From Chitinophaga sp. (GTDB taxonomy: Bacteria; Bacteroidota; Bacteroidia; Chitinophagales; Chitinophagaceae), in NCBI RefSeq assembly GCF_019236475.1, contig NZ_JAFAIX010000012.1, positions 372,001-436,000 on the forward strand: a DNA stretch of 64,000 nt, read 5' to 3'. Positions 50,338 through 59,549 of the stretch are shown in pieces. The notes under the pieces are model-generated. The model did not search any database, was not told the DNA's origin, and saw only the letters and a program-made list of their open reading frames with translations. Position 1 is the stretch's first letter. Each line of letters starts with the position of its first letter. The translations under genes were made by a program, and so were the position numbers.

Positions 50338-51411
50338 ATGCACGCCGCCCGACTTTTTTTTACCGAAAAATTACTGGAATGGAACCAAGAACACAATTCT
50401 CGCTCCATGCCCTGGAAAGGTGAAAAAGACCCCTATCGCATTTGGCTGTCGGAGATAATTCTCCAACAAACACGCGTAGAGCAAGGCTGGCCGTATTACG
50501 AACGATTTATCTCCCAATACCCTACTGCCAACGACCTGGCAGCAGCCAACGAAGAAGAAGTATTCCGCCTCTGGCAAGGCCTCGGATATTATGCCCGCTG
50601 TAAAAATATGCTGGCGGCCGCCAAGGAAATTTCACAAACCTATCATGGTCGGTTCCCAGATAAATACGATCAGATTAAAGCATTGAAAGGCATCGGCCCC
50701 TATACAGCCGCCGCTATCGCCTCCTTTGCCTTCAATCTCCCCTATGCCGTACTGGATGGGAACGTTTTCCGCGTACTCGCCCGCTTCTTCGGCATCGATA
50801 CCCCCATGGATACCACGGAAGGGAAAAAATTATTCGCAGACCTCGCCCAAGAATTATTGCCAAAAGATAAATCAGCCGTTTATAATCAAAGCATTATGGA
50901 CTTCGGCGCGGTTGTTTGCAAACCGCAATTACCGGAATGCGATACCTGCCCACTACAAAAAAAATGCGCTGCCTATCACCAGGGTATCGTGTCTCTCCTA
51001 CCTGTAAAAACTAAAAAATTACAGATCAAAAAAAGATATTTCAACTATATCATCGCTTCCTGGAAAGATCAGGTCTATATCCGGAAACGTACCGAAAGCG
51101 ATATATGGCAGAACTTGCATGAGTTCATTCTCCTGGAAACGGCAGCCCCCGCCGATAGCACGCAAATCCTCTCGGGAACTGATTTCCAGCAGATTTTTGG
51201 AGACGCCCCTTTCGAAACAACCCGCATCTCCAAACCATTCAAACAACAACTAACTCATCAAACAATTCATAGTCAATTCATTAACATCTCTATCAATCAC
51301 CCCTTGGAAATCCCAGGTTATCAACTGATACCCACCGACTCACTTGATAACTTTGCGTTTCCAAAAACAATCACCAGCTTCCTGCAATCCAAAACTGGCC
51401 TGCTTTTATAG
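50338..51411 (+). CDS. mutY: A/G-specific adenine DNA glycosylase
   Basis: 357 residues. It removes A opposite 8-oxoguanine. HhH-GPD domain: 'SEIILQQTRVEQGWPYYERF' (catalytic Glu region, about 38-57), 'ALKGIGPYTAAAIASFAF' hairpin (about 117-134) with 'VLDGNVFRVLARFFGI' and catalytic Asp. A [4Fe-4S] loop appears as C-x6-C-x2-C-x5-C in 'CKPQLPECDTCPLQKKCAAY' (about 198-217). The C-terminal MutT-like domain senses 8-oxoG. Start of the conserved mutY-ssb-gldE-gldD block. Confidence 0.95.
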   Translation: MHAARLFFTEKLLEWNQEHNSRSMPWKGEKDPYRIWLSEIILQQTRVEQGWPYYERFISQYPTANDLAAANEEEVFRLWQGLGYYARCKNMLAAAKEISQTYHGRFPDKYDQIKALKGIGPYTAAAIASFAFNLPYAVLDGNVFRVLARFFGIDTPMDTTEGKKLFADLAQELLPKDKSAVYNQSIMDFGAVVCKPQLPECDTCPLQKKCAAYHQGIVSLLPVKTKKLQIKKRYFNYIIASWKDQVYIRKRTESDIWQNLHEFILLETAAPADSTQILSGTDFQQIFGDAPFETTRISKPFKQQLTHQTIHSQFINISINHPLEIPGYQLIPTDSLDNFAFPKTITSFLQSKTGLLL

Positions 51412-51542
51412 CTACCTGGCCCCCATTTGGAAAGTTTTATATTTTTTTGAAGGCCGATTGCAAAAAAATATTAACTTTAAGAAGGTTGTTTATTTATTAA
51501 AAGAAGAACTCTTTATCAATAGACTAAAAAAAACCTACAACT

Positions 51543-52004
51543 ATGAGAGGTGTTAATAAAGTAATACTGATTGGCAATTTAGGAAGGGACCCGGATGTAC
51601 AGTTTTTGGAAGGTAATATTGCCGTAGCCAAATTTTCATTAGCTACTACAGAAACATTCAAGGACAGAGCAGGTAAACTTATCAGTCAAACAGAGTGGCA
51701 TACCGTCGTTTTATGGCGTGGACTCGCTGAACTGGCTCAAAAATACTTGCACAAAGGAAGCCTTGTCTATATCGAAGGTCGCTTACGCACCCGCAGCTGG
51801 GAAGATAAAGAAGGTAATAAGAAATTTGCAACTGAAGTTGTAGGAGACAACCTCGTTATGCTCGACAAACGCATGGACCTTAACAGCTCAGATCACCCCA
51901 TTCCTCATCATAGCGGCACCGGTTCCACTACTGGAGAAAACTTTCCTAATAACATGGAAATTCCCCCTTCATTGAACGAACCTGCAGACGATCTGCCTTT
52001 TTAG
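51543..52004 (+). CDS. ssb: Single-stranded DNA-binding protein
   Basis: 153 residues. OB-fold from residue 3: 'VNKVILIGNLGRDPDVQFLEGNIAVAKFSLATTE' and 'TEWHTVVLWRGLAELAQKYLHKGSLVYIEGRLRTRSWEDKEGNKKFATEVVGDNLVML'. The acidic C-terminal tip ends DDLPF, the hallmark that recruits replication and repair proteins. It lies between mutY and gldE on the same strand. Confidence 0.96.
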   Translation: MRGVNKVILIGNLGRDPDVQFLEGNIAVAKFSLATTETFKDRAGKLISQTEWHTVVLWRGLAELAQKYLHKGSLVYIEGRLRTRSWEDKEGNKKFATEVVGDNLVMLDKRMDLNSSDHPIPHHSGTGSTTGENFPNNMEIPPSLNEPADDLPF

Positions 52005-52061
52005 TAATATTAAAAAAGTTTAAGTTTTTATTAGGACGTAATCCCATTTAGGGACATTACT

Positions 52062-52069
52062 TATATTTG
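52062..52069 (+). promoter_or_regulatory. Predicted -7 promoter element upstream of gldE
   Basis: TATATTTG fits TAnnTTTG. The predicted start of transcription falls near the ATG at 52075 that opens a 22-codon frame (ending 52143) just before gldE. Confidence 0.45.
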
Positions 52070-52146
52070 CGTGCATGGAACTTTCTTACCTGCCTCCGCA
52101 GTTTGAATTTCCATTATCTCGATTTGTTACATCAAAGCTGTAAAAC

Positions 52147-53490
52147 TTGGATATCACTCCGGCTAGCAACATATCCTCTCTCCTGCAAACCAACAGCGCT
52201 ATTGCGGCACCTAATGTTGTGGTGTTTTCGCTGGTGATTTTTGTATTACTTGTACTCACCTTTATCGTTGCAGGTGCAGAGGTGGCATTCTTTTCCCTGA
52301 ATTATAAGGACCTCAACGTGCTTAAAACCAGGCAGAACGCCTCCGGCAAACTCATTACCAAATTGCTGGAAAAACCCAGGTCTTTACTAGCCTCCCTGCA
52401 AATCGCAGGCATCGTGCTAGGAATCGCCTTTATTCTCACTACCAACTACCTGATCACACAAATGGAAGACCTGCAAACACTGCCGGTCGTTTCCTATGTG
52501 GTACGCATATCTGTTATCTGCCTAGTACTCCTATTCTGCGGCCAGATACTCCCTCGCGTATGGGCAGCACAAAACAATATCCGCTTTGCGACCTATTTCG
52601 CTTGGTTTGTGAGCATCGTACATGCTACCCTGGAACCAGTGAGCGATTTCTTCGTTTCCATGAGCGGCAGCATCGAAGCTAAACTCTTTCACCGTGGCGC
52701 CGGTCCTGTTAATTCCCAGGAAATCGATCAGGCCATCGAAATGAGCGTGGACCCTACCGCCTCCCAAGAAGAAAAAAATATTCTGAAAGGAATTCTCAAA
52801 TTTGGTAACATCACCGTTAAACAGATTATGAGAGGGAGACTCGATGTAAACGGCATCGAATACGACCTTCCATTTTCAGAGGTGGTGAAACGCGTGGCTG
52901 ACCTCCATTATTCCCGCCTTCCGGTATACAAAGGAAACCTGGATAATATCGTGGGCGTCATCCACACCAAAGACTTGCTGCCTCACCTGGATAAAGACAA
53001 TACCTTCGATTGGCACGAAGTAATGCGCCAACCCTTCTTTGTTCATGGCCATAAACTCATCGAAGACCTCCTGCACGAATTCCAAAGCAGAAGAATGCAC
53101 TTCGCTGTAGTGGTGGATGAATTTGGCGGTACCTCCGGTATCGTTACCCTGGAAGATATCATGGAAGAAGTTATCGGAGATATTAAAGACGAATTCGATG
53201 AGGAAGAATTCAACTACAGCAAGGTGGATAACTTCACCTATGTGTTTGAAGGCAAAACCATGCTCAACGACGTTTGTCGCATTATGAACATCTCCGCCGA
53301 TACCTTTGAAACAGTTAAAGGTGAAAGCGATTCCCTGGGCGGACTAATCCTGGAACTCTCTGGAAAATTTCCTGAAGAAAACAGCGTTATAAGCTACAGC
53401 AACTATGATTTTACTGTACTGGAGGTGAATAAAATGCGCATCCAGAAAGTACAGGTAACTGTAAGGCCAGACGCTTCCGAAGAAGCTTAA
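52147..53490 (+). CDS. gldE: Gliding motility-associated protein GldE (CNNM/CBS transporter family)
   Basis: 447 residues. DUF21/CNNM membrane domain (three to four helices, about 25-190; 'LVLTFIVAGAEVAFFSLNYKDL'), then two CBS domains (about 215-340; 'LPVYKGNLDNIVGVIHTKDLLPHL', 'VVDEFGGTSGIVTLEDIMEEVIGDI') and a C-terminal CorC/HlyC transporter-associated domain. GldE supports the gliding/type IX secretion machinery in Flavobacterium and interacts genetically with GldD. The start taken is TTG at 52147, matching homologues that begin MD(I/P)xPxxN. A 22-codon frame ends 3 nt before it. Confidence 0.92.
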   Translation: MDITPASNISSLLQTNSAIAAPNVVVFSLVIFVLLVLTFIVAGAEVAFFSLNYKDLNVLKTRQNASGKLITKLLEKPRSLLASLQIAGIVLGIAFILTTNYLITQMEDLQTLPVVSYVVRISVICLVLLFCGQILPRVWAAQNNIRFATYFAWFVSIVHATLEPVSDFFVSMSGSIEAKLFHRGAGPVNSQEIDQAIEMSVDPTASQEEKNILKGILKFGNITVKQIMRGRLDVNGIEYDLPFSEVVKRVADLHYSRLPVYKGNLDNIVGVIHTKDLLPHLDKDNTFDWHEVMRQPFFVHGHKLIEDLLHEFQSRRMHFAVVVDEFGGTSGIVTLEDIMEEVIGDIKDEFDEEEFNYSKVDNFTYVFEGKTMLNDVCRIMNISADTFETVKGESDSLGGLILELSGKFPEENSVISYSNYDFTVLEVNKMRIQKVQVTVRPDASEEA

Positions 53491-53514
53491 GCCCTCTCAA
53501 ACGTATATCCTGAA

Positions 53515-54114
53515 ATGCCAAAAAGAAAACATCTCCTGTTCGTATGCCTGATACTTTCTGTTGTATTCAGCGCCTGTGACCAGGCCTATACACCGAAGCC
53601 AAGAGGTTATTTCCAGATCAATTTCCCAGAAAGAAAATACAAAACCTTCGACGCTCCGGGATACCCTTATACTTTCGAATATCCGGAATATGCCCAGATC
53701 ATCAAGGATACTTCCTTTTTTGGGGATAAACCAGAAAACCCTTACTGGATCAATATCGACTTCCCTAGTCTCAACGGGAAAATCTATCTCAGTTATAAAA
53801 TTATCGGTCAAGGCCAAAACAATCTGCGCAAACTGATTGACGATGCCTTTAAAATGACCTATAAACATACCTACAAGGCAGACTACATCGATGAAAATGC
53901 CATCGCCACTCCCAACAACGTGTATGGTACATTTTACGCTGTAGGCGGCAATGCGGCTTCTGCACGTCAGTTCTTTGTAACAGACTCATCCAAACATTTC
54001 CTTCGTGGAGCCCTTTATTTCGATGCTACCCCCAACGCCGATTCCCTGGCACCAGTAAATAAATTCCTGGAACAGGATATGCGCAAACTGGTAGAATCCT
54101 TACGCTGGAGGTAG
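53515..54114 (+). CDS. gldD: Gliding motility lipoprotein GldD
   Basis: 199 residues. Lipoprotein signal (lipobox near residue 20, 'VFSAC'), then the GldD signature 'YTPKPRGYFQINFPERKYKTFDAPGYPYTFEYPEYAQI' (about 25-62) and 'PYWINIDFPSLNGKIYLSYKII'. GldD is required for gliding in Flavobacterium, in the cell envelope. It directly follows gldE with 24 nt spacing, the conserved order. Confidence 0.94.
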   Translation: MPKRKHLLFVCLILSVVFSACDQAYTPKPRGYFQINFPERKYKTFDAPGYPYTFEYPEYAQIIKDTSFFGDKPENPYWINIDFPSLNGKIYLSYKIIGQGQNNLRKLIDDAFKMTYKHTYKADYIDENAIATPNNVYGTFYAVGGNAASARQFFVTDSSKHFLRGALYFDATPNADSLAPVNKFLEQDMRKLVESLRWR

Positions 54115-54193
54115 TAAAAAAAGCCCGCATTTTCCCGTAACTTTGTGGTCTGTAAACTAAAACACGCTGTAACCCAGCATCAGACCATACCCA

Positions 54194-54763
54194 ATGATTA
54201 TTATCGACGACAAGTATATCAGTGATGAGCTAGTGGAAGAAAAGTTCGTATGCAATTTGTCGGCCTGCAAAGGCGCATGTTGCGTAGCGGGCGATTGTGG
54301 CGCGCCGCTCGATAAAGAGGAACTCAAAATCCTGAAAAAGATTTACCCTAAAATCAAATCTTATCTCCGCCCTGAAGGTATCAGCGAAATCGAGAAAACC
54401 GGCACCAATACTACCGATCCGGAACACGGTTACGTGACGCCTATCGTTAATAACGGCATCTGTGCCTACGCAACGATTGACGAACATGGCGTAGTAGGAT
54501 GCGGTATCGAAAAAGCATATAAAGATGGCGTGGTGGACTACAAGAAACCCATTTCCTGCCACCTCTACCCCATCCGCATTACGAAATATGAAAGCTTTGA
54601 AGCTGTCAATTATGACCGCTGGGACATTTGCAAACCCGCTTGCAAGAACGGGAAAGCCCTAAAGGTACCTGTGTACCGCTTTCTAAAAGAAGCTATCATC
54701 AGAAAATACGGCACGGAATTTTATGAAGTGCTGGATAAAATTGCTCAGAAGCAATACAAATGA
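54194..54763 (+). CDS. DUF3109 family Cys-rich protein
   Basis: 189 residues. Clustered cysteines: 'CNLSACKGACCVAGDCGAP' (about 18-36) plus C98, C108, 'SCHLYPIRI' and 'CKPACKNG' near 145-152, fitting the DUF3109/YkgJ-like metal or Fe-S binding pattern. Function unknown; possibly Fe-S or zinc chaperone. Widespread single-copy gene in Bacteroidota. Confidence 0.9.
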   Translation: MIIIDDKYISDELVEEKFVCNLSACKGACCVAGDCGAPLDKEELKILKKIYPKIKSYLRPEGISEIEKTGTNTTDPEHGYVTPIVNNGICAYATIDEHGVVGCGIEKAYKDGVVDYKKPISCHLYPIRITKYESFEAVNYDRWDICKPACKNGKALKVPVYRFLKEAIIRKYGTEFYEVLDKIAQKQYK

Positions 54764-54830
54764 GGAAATTATGAGTTCGTAATTCCTCCGGTATAAACTA
54801 TCTTTATTACGCATTTTATCGGATTTGCTT

Positions 54831-56207
54831 ATGCACGAAACAGCATCCACCTTTCTTGAGGAAAGCGAAAAAAAAGCGTCTGATCTAGGTCACCGGCAGA
54901 CTATCAACTTCAACATAGGAAAATATAATACGGCGGTTAAAGCCGGCAAACTGCAGTTCACTGATCTCCAGGGTGCCCGCGAACGTGCCAAGAATGTGAA
55001 ATGGAGAGCGATTGAGCACCTCGACAAGCACCTGGAAGAATTCGAAATGAATATCACCAGAAGAGGGGCCAAAGTGATCTGGGCGGAAACAGCAGAACAG
55101 GTACAACAGGAAATCCTGGCTATCTGTAAAGCCAAAAGTTGCAAGAGCATCGTAAAAAGCAAGTCCATGGCCACTGAGGAAGTACATCTCAACTCCTTCC
55201 TTCAGTCAAATGGTATCGAATGCGTAGAAACTGATCTCGGTGAATATATCCAACAGTTGGACGGCGAACCTCCTTACCACATCGTTACACCAGCCATGCA
55301 TAAAAGCAAGGAAGATGTGGCCCGACTCTTTGCGGAAAAACTGGGTACTGATCCCGGACTGACGCCCGAACAACTCACCATGGTGGCGCGCGAAAAGCTC
55401 CGCCAGAAATACCTCGAAGCGGAAATCGGCATCACCGGCGCCAACTTCATCATCGCAGACACAGGCTCCATCTGTGTTACAGAGAATGAAGGTAATGCCC
55501 GTCTGAGTACTGCATTTCCCAAAACACATATTGTATTGGTAGGCATTGAGAAAGTATTGCCTTCTATTACTGATCTGGCCTTGTTTTGGCCACTGCTGGC
55601 CACTTATGGAACCGGTCAGTTGGTAACTGCTTATAATAGTATTTTCAGTGGTCCCCGTCAGGAAAATGAAATAGATGGTCCGGAGGAGATGTATGTGATC
55701 CTGATGGACAATGGCCGTACGAATATCCTCCAGGATACAGTGGCTAGGGAAAGTCTGTATTGCATCCGCTGCGGCTCCTGCCTGAATGCTTGCCCTGTTT
55801 ACAAAAACATCGGCGGCCATACTTATGGCACTACTTACAGTGGTCCTATTGGTTCTGTTATTACCCCACATCTGAAAGATATGGGTACATATATGCACCT
55901 TAGCTTTGCTTCTTCCCTTTGTGGCAACTGTACAGAAGTATGCCCAGTGCGTATTAATCTGCATGAATTACTGCTCCATAACCGTCAAAAAGCGGTAGAA
56001 GAGAACTTTACTTCCGGCTCTGAGAAACTGGCTTGGTTTGGCTGGAAACAGGGTTGCCTTAGTCGCAAAATGATGAACATGGCCAGTGGCAAATGGAAAA
56101 ACATCCTGCTGCGCCGGTTCTTTGCGAAAAGCTGGGGCGATAACCGGGATTTACCAGTATTTGCGCCGAAGTCATTTAATCAAATGTGGAAAGAGAGAAA
56201 TAAGTAA
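54831..56207 (+). CDS. LutB-like lactate utilization iron-sulfur protein
   Basis: 458 residues from ATG 54831. LUD domain (about 60-300; 'SKSMATEEVHLNSFLQSNGIECVETDLGEYIQQL', 'ANFIIADTGSICVTENEGNARLSTAFPKTHIVLVGIEKVLP') followed by two [4Fe-4S] ferredoxin motifs: 'CIRCGSCLNACPVYKNIGG' (about 305-323) and 'CGNCTEVCPVRI' (about 365-376). LutB works with LutA and LutC to oxidise L-lactate; those subunits are not next to it here. It could therefore act in another electron transfer complex. Confidence 0.92.
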   Translation: MHETASTFLEESEKKASDLGHRQTINFNIGKYNTAVKAGKLQFTDLQGARERAKNVKWRAIEHLDKHLEEFEMNITRRGAKVIWAETAEQVQQEILAICKAKSCKSIVKSKSMATEEVHLNSFLQSNGIECVETDLGEYIQQLDGEPPYHIVTPAMHKSKEDVARLFAEKLGTDPGLTPEQLTMVAREKLRQKYLEAEIGITGANFIIADTGSICVTENEGNARLSTAFPKTHIVLVGIEKVLPSITDLALFWPLLATYGTGQLVTAYNSIFSGPRQENEIDGPEEMYVILMDNGRTNILQDTVARESLYCIRCGSCLNACPVYKNIGGHTYGTTYSGPIGSVITPHLKDMGTYMHLSFASSLCGNCTEVCPVRINLHELLLHNRQKAVEENFTSGSEKLAWFGWKQGCLSRKMMNMASGKWKNILLRRFFAKSWGDNRDLPVFAPKSFNQMWKERNK

Positions 56208-57314
56208 TTATTGCTTTTTCATCCGGAAGGCTATTCTCACCTTCACCTCTTGCGGTTGACCGTTTTTGGCGGGTTTCCAGGCTGGTCCGGATTTAATGAT
56301 ATTTATAGCTGCCTCGTTGGCGGCTATATTTTTGCCCTTAACAATCCGGAAACTATCCAGACCACCATAAGGGAGCACTGTAAACGCCACCCGTACTACA
56401 TTACCCGCCATCAGGGTATCTGTTACCATACGTTTATCATTCAGGTATTTAATAAATGAAGGGTATCCTGCAACTGGCTCTGGACCCGCATTATCTGCTG
56501 ATACATCTACATCGTCATCAGAAGTGCTATTAATAGCGCCACGTCTAACCACCACCACTTCATTCAGCGCACTTCCATTTGCACCAAGTTCCGCTCTTGC
56601 CACATTCCCCTGAACGAAGTGTTGTGCCTCAACAGTATCCGCGGCTACTACTACTTTAGCTTTTTTCTGCATTACTTCACTTGCTGGAGCGCTCGCAATG
56701 GAGTATCCGGCAGGGGGAGGCACATTTTCTTTAGCTACAGGAGCAGCAAAAGCAGTTACTGGCTCTGCTGAATCCATTACTTTATCAGCACTTATTTCGC
56801 TAGCCACCACCTGTTTTTTAGCTGTTGCTTTTTTAGTTTTTTCGGGAGATGCCGCTGCAATCAAAGGTTTCTCGGGTTCCTTCGAAATAGGAGCTGCAGG
56901 AGGGTTCGTTTGATCCGCAGTTGCCTTTTCCGAAACACTACTATCTGGGATGGTAGGTATTCCTGCTACCTGTGGATGATCTGTATGCGCAACAGGCTGT
57001 TTCAGGAGGAACCAGCCCCCTGTACATAATAATAAGAGGATAGCCGCCGCGGCAGCAATCCGGTAATACAATGGCCTTATTTTGTCTTTTGCAGGGGCTA
57101 CACGAGTGGCCAATCTTGTATGGAGGTCGTCCATATTGGCGGACTGATCAGGCATGGCGGATTCGAACCCTTGCAGGGCCTCGGCCAGGAATGGATCTGC
57201 CAGGGCCTGGCGTTCCAGGGCATGCATGGCCTTATCGTCCAGCTCTCCTGCGAGATACTGACGGATAAGCTCCTGGCTTACTGGCTGATCCTTATGTGAT
57301 TTATTATCCGCCAT
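56208..57314 (-). CDS. Anti-sigma-like membrane protein with TonB C-terminal domain
   Basis: 368 residues. The N-terminus is a cytoplasmic anti-sigma-type helix region ('QELIRQYLAGELDDKAMHALERQALADPFLAEALQGF', about 14-50), then one membrane helix (about 87-107, 'AAAAAILLLLCTGGWFLL'). A Pro/Lys/Ala-rich periplasmic stretch (about 110-265) precedes a TonB-like C-terminal domain (about 275-368). A 'LNEVVVVRRG' segment near residue 247 resembles the receptor plug region of TonB-dependent proteins. The sigma gene overlaps its start by 11 nt, so they form a pair. Not a normal TonB: no Pro-rich long spacer with GlnPro repeats is seen. Confidence 0.82.
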   Translation of the reverse strand: MADNKSHKDQPVSQELIRQYLAGELDDKAMHALERQALADPFLAEALQGFESAMPDQSANMDDLHTRLATRVAPAKDKIRPLYYRIAAAAAILLLLCTGGWFLLKQPVAHTDHPQVAGIPTIPDSSVSEKATADQTNPPAAPISKEPEKPLIAAASPEKTKKATAKKQVVASEISADKVMDSAEPVTAFAAPVAKENVPPPAGYSIASAPASEVMQKKAKVVVAADTVEAQHFVQGNVARAELGANGSALNEVVVVRRGAINSTSDDDVDVSADNAGPEPVAGYPSFIKYLNDKRMVTDTLMAGNVVRVAFTVLPYGGLDSFRIVKGKNIAANEAAINIIKSGPAWKPAKNGQPQEVKVRIAFRMKKQ

Positions 57315-57858
57315 TTTGCTCCATACAAAGTTTTAAATTGCGCTTTCCGTTCTGAATATAGCTTTTCACCTTATTCATATCATATCCGGTCAGCGCGCTC
57401 ACCTCTCTATAGCTTTTTTCTTTAAGGTAAAACAGGTCTACGCTGCGCTTTTGCTCCTCTGGCAAGGTTTCCATACACCTTTCCATTGCCTGGAGATTAT
57501 CTTCCAGCGTGACTTCACCCTCATGATGCCCAGAATTTCCATTTTCCATAAGTTGGGTATCATCAATAGACACCTGCTTGGATTCCTTATTTTTCATGGA
57601 ACGGATTTTCATCAGGCAATGATTCCGGGTCAGCACGTGCAACCAACTCTTAAAGTTCTGAATTTCATGCTGTTGCACCTTATTAATCAGCTCCTCAAAA
57701 ATCTGCATCACCGCATCTTTGCTCGAGTCTTCATCAAAATATTTCAGGCAGACACCATATACCAGGTTCATGTAACGCTGGTAAAGGGCAGCCAGGACCT
57801 CGAGTTTGCCGGAGCGCTTGTACTCTCCGATCAAATCTGCGTCTGTGGCGTCTTTCAT
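57304..57858 (-). CDS. ECF-type RNA polymerase sigma factor
   Basis: 184 residues from ATG 57858. Sigma70 region 2 ('LAALYQRYMNLVYGVCLKYFDEDSSKDAVMQIFEELI', about 25-61) and region 4 ('METLPEEQKRSVDLFYLKEKSYREVSALTGYDMNKVKSYIQNGKRNLKLCM', about 130-181). No region 3; typical ECF length. It is translationally coupled to the anti-sigma/TonB-like gene downstream, which likely holds it inactive at the membrane. Confidence 0.93.
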   Translation of the reverse strand: MKDATDADLIGEYKRSGKLEVLAALYQRYMNLVYGVCLKYFDEDSSKDAVMQIFEELINKVQQHEIQNFKSWLHVLTRNHCLMKIRSMKNKESKQVSIDDTQLMENGNSGHHEGEVTLEDNLQAMERCMETLPEEQKRSVDLFYLKEKSYREVSALTGYDMNKVKSYIQNGKRNLKLCMEQNGG

Positions 57859-57964
57859 TATATTTTGATGTAAAAACAATTGCTAGTTGGGTCTGTTCTG
57901 TCGGCAATAATAGTATTAAATTCTAATAAGATGAAAATTGGATGTAAACCAAGGCTCCAGGTAT

Positions 57965-58001
57965 AAAAAAAGCATCCCGCTCAAGTGGCGGGATGCTTTT
58001 T
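57965..58001 (-). terminator. Terminator of purH
   Basis: AAAGCATCCCGC/GCGGGATGCTTT stem with a 7-nt loop flanked by A and T runs, 20 nt beyond the purH stop on the minus strand. Confidence 0.8.
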
Positions 58002-58022
58002 TATAATTTATAATGCAAAAGC

Positions 58023-59537
58023 TTAGTGTCTGAAGTGACGCATACCGGTCATCACCATCACCATGTTGTTCGCTTTAGTGAACTCGATGGAATCGTTATC
58101 ACGAACGGAGCCACCTGGCTGAATAACAGCGGTGATACCTGCTTCGTGAGCGATGCTTACGCAATCATTGAATGGGAAGAAGGCATCAGAAGCCATTACC
58201 GCACCTTTCAGATCGAAGTTGAACTGTGCAGATTTCTCAATCGCATGACGGAGTGCATCGATACGGGAAGTTTGGCCACAACCTTTACCTACCAGTTGTT
58301 TATCTTTTACCAGTGCGATAGCATTGGATTTCAGGTGTTTGCAGACAATATTAGCGAATTCTAGATCTGCTTTTTCTGCAGCATTGGCTGGGCGGGCGCC
58401 TACATCATTCCATTCTTTGTAGTTACCGTTGTCAACATCTTGCAGGAGAACGCCGTTTAATACGTTTTTGTAAGCGTATTTGCTCTTCACTGGTTGTTTT
58501 TGTTCCAGCAGGATGCGGTTTTTCTTACCCTGGAGGATAGTCAGTGCATCTGCATCAAAGCTAGGAGCAATCAGTATTTCGAAGAAAATTTCGTTGATAG
58601 ACGCAGCAGTTTGTGCGTCTACGGCTTTGTTACAAACCAGTACGCCACCGAATGCGCTTTCTTTATCGCCAGCCAGTGCAGCTTCCCAAGCAGCAGAAAG
58701 GGTTGGACGGGAAGCGATACCACAAACATTGGTATGTTTAATGACAGCGAAAGTAGTTTCAGTAAACTCCTGGATCAACTGACATGCAGCATCTACGTCT
58801 ACCAGGTTGTTGAAAGACAGCTCTTTTCCATGGAGTTTATTGAACACTTCGTTCAGATCGCCATAGAAAACACCACGCTGGTGAGGGTTTTCACCATAAC
58901 GGTTAACCTGACCTTCTTTTACAGATACCTGGAAGTAGTCGCCTGGTTCGTTGTTGAGGAAATATTGGGAGATAGCTACATCGTAGTGAGCGCATACTTC
59001 AAACGCTTTAGCAGCGAATTTTCTGCGATCTTCTATAGTAGTAGCCCCGTTGTTTGCAGTCAGTACGTTTTCCAGATCAGCGTATTGGTCTTTGCTGGCA
59101 ACGATTACCACATCTTTAAAATTCTTACCAGCAGCGCGGATGAGGGATACGCCACCTATGTCAATTTTTTCAATGATAGCCTGTTCTTCGCTGGTGTTTT
59201 TCACTGTTTCTTCGAAAGGATACAGATCAACGATTACAAGGTCGATTTCAGGAATTTCATACTGTTTCAGCTGTTCCAGGTCCTGTGGATTTTCCCGACG
59301 AGCGAGGATACCGCCAAACACTTTAGGGTGCAGTGTTTTAACGCGACCACCCAGGATGGAAGGATAAGCAGTGAGGTCTTCTACGGCCACACATTTTACG
59401 CCCTGGTCTTCAATGAATTTCTGGGTACCACCTGTAGAATAAATAGTTACACCTTGTTCACCCAATTTTTTGACAATGTTCTCCAGGTTATCTTTATAGA
59501 AAACGGAGATCAGAGCTGATTTAATTTGCTTTTGCAT
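58023..59537 (-). CDS. purH: Bifunctional AICAR formyltransferase/IMP cyclohydrolase
   Basis: 504 residues. It carries out the last two steps of de novo IMP synthesis. IMPCH (MGS-like) domain at the N-terminus ('ALISVFYKDNLENIVKKLGEQGVTIYSTGGTQKFIEDQG', about 8-46; 'GRVKTLHPKVFGGILARR') and the AICARFT domain ('NPHQRGVFY', 'VIKHTNVCGIASRPTLSAAWEAALAGDKESAFGGV', 'DAFFPFNDCVSIAHEAGITAVIQPGGSVRD'). It follows the comEC-like gene by 12 nt on the same strand. Confidence 0.97.
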   Translation of the reverse strand: MQKQIKSALISVFYKDNLENIVKKLGEQGVTIYSTGGTQKFIEDQGVKCVAVEDLTAYPSILGGRVKTLHPKVFGGILARRENPQDLEQLKQYEIPEIDLVIVDLYPFEETVKNTSEEQAIIEKIDIGGVSLIRAAGKNFKDVVIVASKDQYADLENVLTANNGATTIEDRRKFAAKAFEVCAHYDVAISQYFLNNEPGDYFQVSVKEGQVNRYGENPHQRGVFYGDLNEVFNKLHGKELSFNNLVDVDAACQLIQEFTETTFAVIKHTNVCGIASRPTLSAAWEAALAGDKESAFGGVLVCNKAVDAQTAASINEIFFEILIAPSFDADALTILQGKKNRILLEQKQPVKSKYAYKNVLNGVLLQDVDNGNYKEWNDVGARPANAAEKADLEFANIVCKHLKSNAIALVKDKQLVGKGCGQTSRIDALRHAIEKSAQFNFDLKGAVMASDAFFPFNDCVSIAHEAGITAVIQPGGSVRDNDSIEFTKANNMVMVMTGMRHFRH

Positions 59538-59549
59538 GAATGGAAAACA

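Noticed and set aside
58494..59519. Plus-strand 341-codon frame opposite purH
   Set aside because: Antisense shadow of the unmistakable purH gene.
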